DNA of 64,000 nt from Dallia pectoralis. Lineage: Eukaryota; Chordata; Actinopteri; Esociformes; Umbridae. A program made the translations under genes and the position numbers. Under the pieces are notes generated by a model that worked only from the letters and a program-made list of their open reading frames with translations, did no database searches and was not told the origin of the DNA. Shown one piece after another: positions 23,947 to 33,950 of this stretch; the stretch's first letter is position 1; every line of letters begins with the position of its first letter. The stretch covers positions 12,327,934 to 12,391,933 of the forward strand of contig CM055730.1 in NCBI GenBank assembly GCA_029465975.1, given 5' to 3'.

Positions 23947-26893
23947 TTACATGAACACATGCTCCATCAGCTTGAAGCTTTCTGTGCTCGGGGAAAGGAG
24001 CATGGCCCCTGTCTGAGACAACAAGATGGAGTAGATCTCTTGGGCAAGCAAAGGTTTCCTCCTCTGCTCACAGCGAACCGCTATCTCAACCCAGTTCTCC
24101 ACAGAACATCCAGTATCATTCAGAATCACCTTCTCCATTGTACCTGAAAAACCGCAGCACAGGAATGCTCAGCTGTGTGTTCAGTTCGTTTCTGCTTGCC
24201 TTGCTGAGTCATGTGTGTCAACGGCTTACCCTGTCCACTTGAATGTATTTTCTCCACCATCTGCAAGGCCAGGTCCTCCAGGTCAGAGTTCAGCAGAGCA
24301 TGACAAGCAAACCCCAGAGGAAGCAGTGCATTCTGTCCCTGGTTCTCCTGAGTCATTGCCTGGAGCAAGGCCAGACTGGGACAGGCCCTTAACACAAACA
24401 GACAGTCACCTGCACAAACACAATAATAAGCATCAACATTTACTCAATACAAACCACTCACATTGAGTTCCTCAACTGTATGGATAGGATGTGTGTGATT
24501 CCTACCTGTACCTGAGAATGTTTCCCTACCTGCTGTGAATCCTTTGTTTTGATAGATAAACTCAATGGCACTGCTGGTCATGCCTCTTTTGCACATGCAC
24601 AGTGCGGCTTTCTTGAGCACACCGCAAGCCTTGTAGATGATATGGGCTAGTGCTAGACATGTGTCGGACGTCCGAGGCTGTATGTCACTATGCTCACAGA
24701 TCTCATCCCCCAGAGCCTCGCTGTATGTAAGCCTGACAGGGTTATGGAGAAAACGCTAACACAGACTTAATAACATCAACTTATAAACACTCACACCTTG
24801 CCCGTATATTTCTTACTGTATTCCGCTTAGTAAAGCAACAATCATGGCCAGCTATACCACTGCATACGCCAAAAGGACTCAACATAACAACCATGTTTAA
24901 CATAATAGTGAAATGCTGACCTCTTCTGGGTAACCCAGTGCGTGACCAGCTCTAGAACGTTGTGCTGCATGGCACACCGGACAGCCTCCACTGACAGCGT
25001 CTCCCCAGGCAGCTGTTTCCCAGCATGCACTGAAATCATGAGGGCCTGGAAGAAGAGAAGTAGAGGAGGAAGCTCACCCTGGCTCTGGTGCACTGCTACT
25101 GCTAGAGTGTGGAAACAGGTGTTACAGACTGCAGACTTAACACCACGCCTGTACCAGGACCACTACACACTACGACCACTGAGTGAATGATGTCCACCTT
25201 TGAACTTTTCCATTGTCTCCGTATTTCTTAAGACTCCATGAGGGGATTTGGCAGCATGGAAAGCTGCTGCCTCATATTCACCTGCCTCAAATAGGCCAAT
25301 GAACCTGCCGGGAGACAAAACAGAATGTGTCATATAACGATCTGTACGTATGCATTCTGTCTGAGTATTGCACTAGAACAAAATAACAGACGTACCGTTC
25401 AATGTAATCCACCAAGAGCTCAGCTTCATTGACTTTGCTGGGATCATCTTCTTCAAACGCAACTGTATTGATGCCTGGAAAATCATTGTCACCCACTAGA
25501 ATGACAAATGTATCATGGAAATAATTGTAAGAAAAAAGCAATTATAACATTTTAGATTGTTTTACAGGCCAATGTTATCATGATTACCATACTGAATACG
25601 CTGTACAAACAGGACTAACATACACCATATGCTTTCAAAGTGGAAAATACCTTTGAGATCTAATATATTCTTCAGTTTTGAAGTGAGGAAGTCGAGAAGG
25701 GGGACTTCACATCCTGTCTTTTCCCAGGTAATAAGGGAGTCATTGACAAACTGTATCTGTTTGTATCTTGAAAAACCAGTGGAACACTTTACTGTAGATA
25801 CAACAAAATCAGCATATTCACTGGTTTTCTATTATAATTTGTGCCACTAGACTATGGGCAAAATGAAACTCACCGGAGATGAAGTCTCTCATTCTCCACT
25901 TCCAGCTCATCCCTTTGGTCCATTGTAAATCGCATTTTGTTGTCCAAGTCAGACTTAACAGAAACAGACACATACTCGCTTTTTCTCTTAATCTGCAGAT
26001 TGGCCCGTTTTTGCTCAAGGTACTCTAAATGTTTTGCCAGTGCTGCTGGGTTCATTGACTCTTCAAACGTTAGACCTGAACAAAAATGATTCTGTAAGAA
26101 CAGATGGTAAATGATATACAGCCATCATGATATACAATACACTTGGGTATATGTACAGCCATTATCACGTAAAGTAAATGTAATGTAGGACCATGCCTGG
26201 AATTTGCCCAACAGACTGGAGTGTCTTGCTGCCAGAGATCTCCTGATGCAATGTTGGTTTATTGTCCCTTCTCAAATCCTGTAGTCTCCTTAGCTCTGCT
26301 TGCAGCTTTGCCGTGTCTCTCTGAATAATGGCAATCCTAAAAGGGAGAACATTTTAGGCCTTTACTCTGAGGCTGCATTGTGGCTACGGCGGAAGACTAA
26401 AGTTGACTCTTGCCTTTCCTGAAGCTGGGAAGCTCTTCTCTGACAGTACATGATTGAAGTGGGCTGGGCCAACATCGCCTTTAGTCTCCACTGCTCCAGC
26501 TTGGCATCCCGGTCAGTCTTTTTTATGGCACAAATGAAGTCATCATACTCTTTTTTGATGGCTGTGAGGACTGCTTTGTATGCAGTTGAATATTCAATTA
26601 TCTGGAGAAATCAAACAGGCAAGAGATATGGACATAAAAAGCAACAAGCCGTGGCTATCTGATCAGGTTATATTATGTAGGAGGATGAATGTGTGCCATT
26701 TTGTTGAAAGAAAGTGAAAATATATTGTTTTATATTTTCATACCTTATTAAATGCACCGCTGTAAATGATGTTACGTTGCTCATCGGGACCCTCAGCTGG
26801 ACACATCAGACGGTCCTTCTCATGTTGAATGTGTTCACGAAGAGTTTCTAAGAAAGCATTCTTACTGGCAATGTTGATTGGTGGTGACAACAT
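23947..26893 (-). CDS. clhc1: clhc1 (clathrin heavy chain linker domain-containing 1), 11 coding exons
   Basis: Exons (5' to 3'): 26893-26744, 26601-26414, 26336-26197, 26075-25874, 25766-25651, 25495-25396, 25304-25198, 25101-24921, 24732-24530, 24409-24230, 24143-23947. Frames join throughout and give 587 residues, close to the human 586. The N-terminal half is helical/coiled. The C-terminal half holds the clathrin-linker-like helical repeats (for example ELVTHWVTQKR and ending FKLMEHVF). Function is poorly known. The very start is unresolved: the homologous frame is open upstream of 26893, but the ATG at 26894 is in another frame and meets a stop. A tiny upstream exon, or an acceptor such as CTGCAG at about 26927, is likely. 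Introns 2 and 3 appear to use GC donors. Confidence 0.9.
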
Positions 26894-27319
26894 TTTTTCT
26901 TCAGTTTCCGTGATAACTCTTTAAACTGCAGACATGATTTTATTTGGCTTTCACTTTCATTGCATAGACCAGAGTTTCAATCATCCTATTTGGCTTTTGA
27001 GAGAAGTGACCACACCAAGTTAGCTCAAACAGGAAGGTTGCTATGGACAACTCAAACCAGACAGGTATATAATACAGAATGTCCCAAGATCGGTTAGTCC
27101 CCTCCAGTTTTTGGGCAACACATCGGCTCAATGCACTATAATACCGGATATCTAAAATATATATATTTTTAAATTACATACGTTTTGACTAAATCAGAAC
27201 AATTAATAATTGAATGCTTGGTGTAATGTATTTTATCTGAAGGGTATTTTGAACAGGCATGTATTGGACAACTACTCCCTGTAAACGAGCCCAGAAAACC
27301 CCGTGGCACGCTAGGAAAG
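26894..27319. promoter_or_regulatory. head-to-head intergenic region between clhc1 and rps27a
   Basis: About 0.4 kb separates the clhc1 coding start region (minus) from the rps27a first exon (plus). It must hold both 5' regions and probably a shared, bidirectional promoter. No CCAAT or TATA element stood out, apart from a TA-rich run near 27155-27175. Confidence 0.45.
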
Positions 27320-27357
27320 CCCTCTTCTCATGATCCGCCATTAGCAGGGGTACTGTG
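27320..27357 (+). promoter_or_regulatory. rps27a: rps27a non-coding exon 1 with 5' TOP-like start
   Basis: A pyrimidine stretch CCCTCTTCTC (27320-27329) is followed by a short untranslated exon ending ACTGTG|GTAAGA. Ribosomal-protein mRNAs begin with a C plus pyrimidines (TOP motif) that couples translation to mTOR signalling. The exact transcription start is inferred. Confidence 0.55.
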
Positions 27358-27483
27358 GTAAGATCGTGCTCTCTATAATACGTAATTATTTACAATATTA
27401 ATGACGTTATTCATTATGTTTTGGCAGATATCATTGTAAATAAAACACTAACGATTTTTTGTGCAGGTGGATTGAACGCCAAT

Positions 27484-29741
27484 ATGCAGATTTTCGTGAA
27501 AACCCTCACGGGGAAGACTATAACCCTCGAGGTGTGTACTTGTGATGCGCTCTGTGCTCTCTACCCCATCTGCATTAGTAGCGCATGGCTTTAGAAAGCT
27601 ACCACGTTTGGTAGCTAATAGAGGATGTACTCTACTTTTTACAGTAGTGTTGGTTATTATAACAGCAAGTTTACGAATAGTTGTGGAAAACGGACTTTAT
27701 TTAGCTGTTAATGACTGATTACTTGTATCCGGTCTCGTCCGGCCTGCTACATCATGCTAGGTAACTAGAGCTAGTCTGACTATCGATTCATGTAGATGGC
27801 ATGGCCCTATGTAATATACACGTGTAGGTGAACTGGTCCGCTGGGCTTGCTATATTATCCGTCTGATGGTTCATGAAGTATACTTTTTGACATTTAGTTG
27901 GGATGCAGTTAATCAATGGCTTGTATAGGTTGTCTTAACTGTGGTCTTCATCGTGCTAGTCTAGTGGTTAGCGCAGATGTTTCAGTACTGACCGGTTACA
28001 TTTTTTTTTTTACAGGTTGAGCCTTCAGATACCATTGAAAATGTCAAGGCTAAGATACAAGACAAAGAAGGTAAAAATAAAATAACCACGTTTGGTTATG
28101 CTTTGAGTAATAGTATTATATTGTGACATGACGTGTCTGCCGGAATAGCTGAACTCATTATGCCATGTTTGTCTCCAGGTATCCCTCCTGATCAGCAGAG
28201 GTTAATCTTCGCTGGTAAGCAGCTGGAGGATGGACGCACACTGTCTGACTACAACATTCAGAAGGTGAGTTGACATGTTTTGGAATACTTCCAAGACAAC
28301 AGTTGGTTAAATTGAACTGCATGAAGACAACAGTTATTTCAAACTGATTAATGTAATTTTAAATGGTTAAACATACCATGTATAAGGTGACTAGTGAGCA
28401 TTACTATTCATGGATCTTGTGAAGATTGTCTAGTCTTTGTCATCAGTGAGGCTCTTGTATAGTTTACATTGTGGCACTTCAGTACTTTCTGAATTGGGCT
28501 TGTTCTTGGTTTGTCTCTAATACTTGTAAGTGATACAAAATTACACGTGGGCAATGAAGCATTGGGAATGTAGTTTTCTAAGCTTAATAGAAGCTCCTTT
28601 TCACTTCGCAATAAAATCTGTTCTGTACTAGGTTTCAGTGTATACTTTTTTGTAGGCTGTAACACTTACAAATTGAACACTAGTTTAAGAAGTATTACTA
28701 GTAGTACACTTTCTTTACCTCGTTTATTTGTACATAAAAATGTGGTCTATGAACCAAAGACTTTGCACACCCCTCCTGTAGCCATTTGCTATCAGTATCT
28801 GCATGGCATATCTAGCTAACAGTACTGAAGTGCTGATGTTTTATGGCTGCCTGGGTTGGGTTGGCACCATGTTGTCCAACACTCACTTCAATTGTAGCAT
28901 CTTTCATAATGTCTGCTTAAACTTAAGCCATAAGTTACCAAATTATATTGTCTTGGTGGTAACATTTCAGCAGCATACACCATTGCTACTTCAATAGGAT
29001 CACTGAGTAACTCAACTTATACATGTATTTTCAAGCTTACTGCTGTCACTGTTTGATAGATTTTTACTCCTCAATTGCAGTCGATACAATTGGTTTTGAT
29101 CAAATGCTTGACTTTTTCTAGGAGTCCACTCTGCACTTGGTGCTGAGACTGCGTGGGGGTGCCAAGAAGAGGAAGAAGAAGTCCTACACCACTCCCAAGA
29201 AGAACAAGCACAAGAGGAAGAAGGTCAAGCTTGCAGTGCTCAAGTACTACAAGGTAGAACACGCGTTACCATTTTATCAGAGACCCAGTTGAATGGGTTT
29301 AGTGGATTAGGCGTGTACCTGTAATGCTCCCTACTGCATCTGCTTTAGTAACTTTAGCCTGTTAATGTTTATAAGCATAGCTTCCAAGAATGTGTTCTGA
29401 AACAGTGCTCAACTTTGGCCAGTGATTTAAATGAATATTCAGACTTTTCTGTGCTGTCAAGAATTCCTCGTCAATGAGGCCAGTCAGAGCATAAAATAAA
29501 ATTCATACGAGGAATATTTGTTTTATCCAACTTGATACAGACAGTGATGTTTCCTATTGCTATTCTTAATGCCTCCATGATGTCTCTCCAGGTTGATGAA
29601 AATGGCAAGATCCACCGTCTGCGTCGCGAGTGCCCAGCTGATGAGTGTGGTGCCGGTGTGTTCATGGCCAGCCACTTTGATAGGCACTACTGTGGAAAGT
29701 GCTGCCTCACTTACTGCTTCAACAAGCCTGAGGACAAGTAA
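27484..29741 (+). CDS. rps27a: rps27a (ubiquitin-40S ribosomal protein S27a fusion)
   Basis: Coding exons: 27484-27531, 28016-28070, 28179-28264, 29122-29253, 29592-29741, giving 156 residues. Residues 1-76 are ubiquitin (MQIFVKTLTGKT start, LRLRGG end). Residues 77-156 are eS27/S27a, with a Lys-rich stretch (AKKRKKKSYTTPKKNK) and a C4 zinc ribbon (CPADECG and CGKCC). The precursor is cut after the Gly-Gly pair to give free ubiquitin and a 40S subunit protein. The ubiquitin/S27a junction lies inside the fourth coding exon, as in other vertebrates. The ATG is 17 nt into the second exon. Sequence conservation is near complete and the gene looks intact. Confidence 0.98.
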
Positions 29742-29758
29742 ACTAATGGACTGGAGTA

Positions 29759-29764
29759 AATAAA
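29759..29764 (+). terminator. rps27a poly(A) signal AATAAA
   Basis: A canonical AATAAA lies 18 nt after the stop codon, giving a very short 3' UTR as usual for ribosomal-protein genes. Confidence 0.8.
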
Positions 29765-30558
29765 ACGTTTTCACCACCAATCACTGACTTGATTCTTGAA
29801 ATGGACGTTGATATAAAATGTTTATGGTGACCTATCTGTTATGTGCAGAGGGTGTTTGGTAGTTGGGCTCCGAAGTAGAAAGCTGTTTTAACTTTACTGG
29901 TTAGAATTTTGTTAAATGTTAAGTTGCCCATCACTGCCTACTGATGATTTGATTAAAAGGGTTTAAAGCAATTCGTTTTGTCTAGGCCATAACATGCTAC
30001 AAAAGTTTGCTGTTATGGTATTGTATTTTATAGATACATTTCTGTCTTGCGGTTTAATTTCAGTAGGTCAATCGAATATTTGTAATTCATAGGCACACAT
30101 TTTGCTGTGAACAAACGTATTTACCATAAGTATTGTCCCGTTGACCCAATATAAACGTTTATCCTGGTAATATTTGGAATAATTAGTGAAAAATCTGAAG
30201 GATGATGTCTAGTCACCCGTTTAATATTGACTTAAAATCATCTTTTGAGTCGTGCAGCATGACAGCGATCCAAAGTCTACATGGCTTAACATATTTAGAC
30301 CAAAATAGTTGATCATCTGATACCATCTACAATAAACACGTCCAGGTAAACTAACCCAATTATCCTTCACATTTGCAGATATACATGCATACGATTTGTT
30401 TCATGCCGTGTACACTCAACATATCACCCTACTGGGCATTAAGAGCATTTACTAACTTCCGGCTTGTAGTGACAGAAAGTACGGTGGCCTAGACGGAGTT
30501 GTACGAACGTGGGAGTGTTCAGATTTATCATATAGGAAGCGTTTATATTTCCAGTAGA
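29765..30558. other. rps27a-prorsd1 intergenic gap
   Basis: About 0.8 kb with no coding exon recognised on either strand. MTIF2, which sits here in humans, is absent. Confidence 0.6.
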
Positions 30559-31761
30559 ATGGAAATGCATGAGCTACGGTGTGAGTTAGAAAGTTATTTA
30601 AAAAGTCTGAATATACAGACATTTTGCGTGGACCACCCACCGGTAAGTCTCTAAAGTGCACGTGTATTACTTACCACCCATGTGTGGGTTAGAAATATTT
30701 GTCACAATACTATCTAGTATCTTAAGGTACTAGATTAAATTGTTCCTGCATTACACCATTTGTAACATTGTGCGAGTGTTTTTCTGTGCTGCATGTGTTC
30801 CTCCACTACATGTCTCACATAGACTGACACACATTCACCTAATCTATACAGTCTAGAGGTTATACTACAGATAAAACGGAGGTCTGATGGTCGACCGGAT
30901 GCATACATTCGAAGCATGTCGTCACTTCTACTATACTCGGGTGAGAGGTGGCGCTGTACTGAGACGTTCCAGACTAAAATAACTCGGCTCTTCAACCTTT
31001 TATGGATGTTTACGGCGTTGAGCAAATTTCATTTAATAATCTAGGTTTCCCATTTTAATTTGATTGTTTTTTGGGGGTTAAACACCCCTAGAGCCAGACT
31101 TTGTTTCACAACCTTTTGCCAAGATAACTGACAACATGCTTCTTGCAGTTTTCAATGACTTTGCTGTACCTGTTCACTTTCTGCTTATTGGCAGTAAACT
31201 TGTCAGTAAGCATATTTCAAATAAAATGGGTCAGTATCCCCGTGGAACACTTCTAACACCTTGTAGGGAACATGACCAATAAACTGAGTGTATAAATTTG
31301 ACAAACTATGTGATTCTTTTTGCATCCAAAAGGTATTCACTGTGGAGGAGATGATGCCGCACGTCCAAGGTCTCAGTGGAGCAGTCACAAAGAATCTGTT
31401 TCTCAAAGACAAGAAAAAAAAGGGCTTGTGGCTAGTGTCTGTACGCCACGACCGTGTGGTCAACCTCAACGACCTGGCTAAGAAACTAGGCTTGGGCAGT
31501 GGCAATCTACGCTTTGCTGAAGAGGCAACCATGAAGGATAAACTGAAGGTGGGCCAAGGCTGTGCAACTGCCCTGGCACTCTTCTGTGACAAAGACAAGA
31601 TGGTAAATGTGGTGCTTGACAGAGACCTGGTTAACGGAGGCCATGAGCGCGTTTACTTCCATCCCATGACAAATGCTGCCACGATGGGACTAAAGCCAGA
31701 TGATCTTATGACATTTTTAAAAGAGACAGGCCATGAACCAGTTCTTCAGTGTTTTGACTAA
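30559..31761 (+). CDS. prorsd1: prorsd1 (prolyl-tRNA synthetase associated domain-containing 1; YbaK/ProX-type editing domain)
   Basis: Two exons, 30559-30642 and 31333-31761, encode 170 residues. The first ends CCACCG|GTAAGT. The second starts after CATCCAAAAG|GTATTC. The product is a free-standing trans-editing domain of the YbaK/ProX family, which hydrolyses misacylated tRNAs such as Ala-tRNA(Pro). Conserved stretches are FTVEEMMPHVQGLSGAVTKN, NLFLKDKKKKGLWLVSVRHD, GSGNLRFA, KVGQGCATALALF and YFHPMTNAATMGL; Lys in NLFLKDKK and the GHER/FHP region are typical active-site positions. In humans the locus is a pseudogene (PRORSD1P), whereas here the frame is intact. Confidence 0.94.
30643..31332 (+). 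other. prorsd1 intron
   Basis: A 690-nt intron with no recognised repeat or RNA gene. Confidence 0.6.
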
Positions 31762-31765
31762 TAAA
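31760..31765 (+). terminator. prorsd1 AATAAA overlapping the stop codon
   Basis: The TAA stop (31759-31761) shares two bases with AATAAA (31760-31765). If it is used, the 3' UTR would be only about 15-30 nt. No other AATAAA was seen in the next 150 bp or so. Confidence 0.5.
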
Positions 31766-31992
31766 TATTACAATCTTTTCAAATGCAAGTTTTAGATTAG
31801 TGCAATTATTCATCTATCATTGTGCCTTTGCTTATTAAGAAAGCTGCATTAATGATTAGCAAACTTTGAGAAATATGTTCATGGGTGAGAGAAGACATTG
31901 TTTAACATGTGCATGATTGAAAGTTTACATTGTTTATGGTTTACCATGGGAGTTTTTAGGATCAGACCTTTAACGGGGCTAATGATAATATT

Positions 31993-33950
31993 TGTGAAAA
32001 GACTGCTTCCAACCTCAGTCACCCCAACATTTGTTACATTTGTTGCAATCATGTTTTAGTTAGAGGCAACATAAGGCTTACTTTCATTTATACTTACATC
32101 CTGGGTACAAAATGGTGGAAAAGGGGGTGTGTACTTTTTTTGAAAGTTTGGTGGTTTGTGTGGGCGTGGCTGCGGGCAATTAGGCAATAAAGAGGCTATA
32201 TAGCTGGACTTGTGGTTTTCCATCCTTTCCCACGTATCAACACCCAGTTCCAGAACCTACTGTAATATCCCAGACAGTGGTGGTGCCGTTGGCGCTATCA
32301 CATTCAGTGGCAGTGGTGGGATCTTTGACTGCAGAAAAACGAGCAGGCAACACACAGAGCTCAGTCATGTCCAAGGGCCCAAGGAAACCTCCGGTAGGAG
32401 GTGGGACCATGCTGAAGGAAATGCTGCCAGAGGAGGAGTACACACCAGGAGGGGGTGCAAGTGCCACATCAACGAAGAAGCTGAAAGAAGAAAAGCATGC
32501 AGGCCAGGAGGAGGTGTTTGGACCAGAGCGGATATCCCAAAGATAGGCCGGTTCCTAAGGAATAGCTGGGTGTGATAAAGACCTTGGGAGTCATCGAATG
32601 GTCACACAGTGGGTAGTCCTGTAGTCCTGGTGCCAAAGAAGGATGGTACAATCAGGTACTGCATGGACTTCAGAAAGCTAAATGCCCAATCCCAGAAGTT
32701 GGTGGAGTGCATACTTTGTATGTATTTCTCCCCAGGTCGCCATTACAATTTGTTCTCAATCGGTCCACCTGGTTAAATAAAGGTTAAATAATTTAAAAAA
32801 AAATAATGCTCATCCGGCCCCTCGGGTAGATGACCTCAAGCAAAGCCCAGTACATCAGTATTCTCGACTTGTGCAAGGGATACTGGCAAGTGCAAAACCC
32901 CAGCCATAATAACCACATTCAGGACACCCCAAGGACTTTTTCAATTCACCATGATGCCATTTGATCTTCTGGGGGCGGCAGCAAAGGTTGATGGACAGAA
33001 TTCTGGCAGGTACTGAGGCGTTTGCAGCCATCTATATAAATGACATTGTAGTATATAGCCAAACCCTGAAGGAACACCTACAACATCTGGGGGGAACCTG
33101 CAGTGCGTACACAAGGCGGGATTGACCGTCCAGCCAAAGACATGTGCCATATATAGCTAAACAAAATGTGCGGTATGCGGGCTACCTGCAGACAAGGTTG
33201 AAGCCATACAAGATTTTCCACGACCACTCTGAGGTCAAATCCTTCTACGGAATTGTTGGATAGCATAGGCGATTTAGCCCAAACTGTTCTTCACGACTGG
33301 CTCCTTTGACGGAACGGCACCGACGGGACCGAGCCAATATGAAGTGGGAGGAGAAACAGAAGGCAGTTTTCCCGGACCATAAACACGCTCTCTGCAATGA
33401 TCCAGCGGTGGAAAGGCCAGATTTTGACAAACACTTCACAGTGCATTCCGATGCCTCTGGGGTGGGCATTGGGGCCGTCCTGGTGCAAGAGGATGGCGAT
33501 GAATGGAAAACAGTGGCTTATGTGAGCAGGAAACTGTATCCTAGAGAGACCCGTTACTTAGTGGTGGAACTGGAATGTCTGGCCGAGAATTGGGCCTTGG
33601 AAACCCTGTAATATTATCTGCGTTCTGTGGAAACAGACCATCGGGCCCTCCAGTGGCTCTACAACATGTGAGTTTCGAACGATAGGATCTCTATAAGGTT
33701 GCTTGTAATGCAACCCTACCGTTTTACAGTACAGGGAAGTTGAACACCGTGCCCGACTTCCTGTCTGGTCATCCAGATGGCGAGCCTCCATGGGGGGTGA
33801 TGTGAAAAGGCTGCTACCAACCTATTCATTAGATCCCTTCACCCCAACATGTTTTACAATTACGGTTTGGTTAAAGGAAACATAATGTTTACTTTAATTT
33901 TTACTTATGTGATGACATTTGGGTGTGCTTGAGCACCCTTATTGAGTCTA
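31993..33950 (+). mobile_element. Ty3/Gypsy LTR retrotransposon fossil
   Basis: Two related sequences beginning TGTGAAAAG (31993 and 33801) flank the element and stay alignable for about 100 bp, so they are decayed LTRs. A purine run TGGGGGGTGA lies just before the right one, as expected for a polypurine tract. Inside are an RT start (VPKKDGTIRYCMDFRKLNA, about 32621-32690), the palm motif degraded to YINDIVVYS, and an RNase H region (FTVHSDASGVGIGAVLVQ, about 33423-33490). The sequence goes from the end of RNase H (about 33780) straight into the right LTR with no integrase. Stops and frameshifts show it is dead. Confidence 0.85.
32700..32800 (+). mobile_element. LINE 3' tail inserted in the Gypsy fossil
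   Basis: Sequence around 'atttgttctcaatcggtcca' and 'cctggttaaataaaggttaa' is the usual 3' end of a fish LINE, followed by an A-rich tail. It interrupts the RT region, so it inserted after the Gypsy element. Confidence 0.65.

Noticed and set aside
26940..27131. 63-codon minus-strand frame between clhc1 and rps27a
   Set aside because: It is not in a frame that joins the clhc1 exon and has no recognisable homology. It is probably 5' flank.
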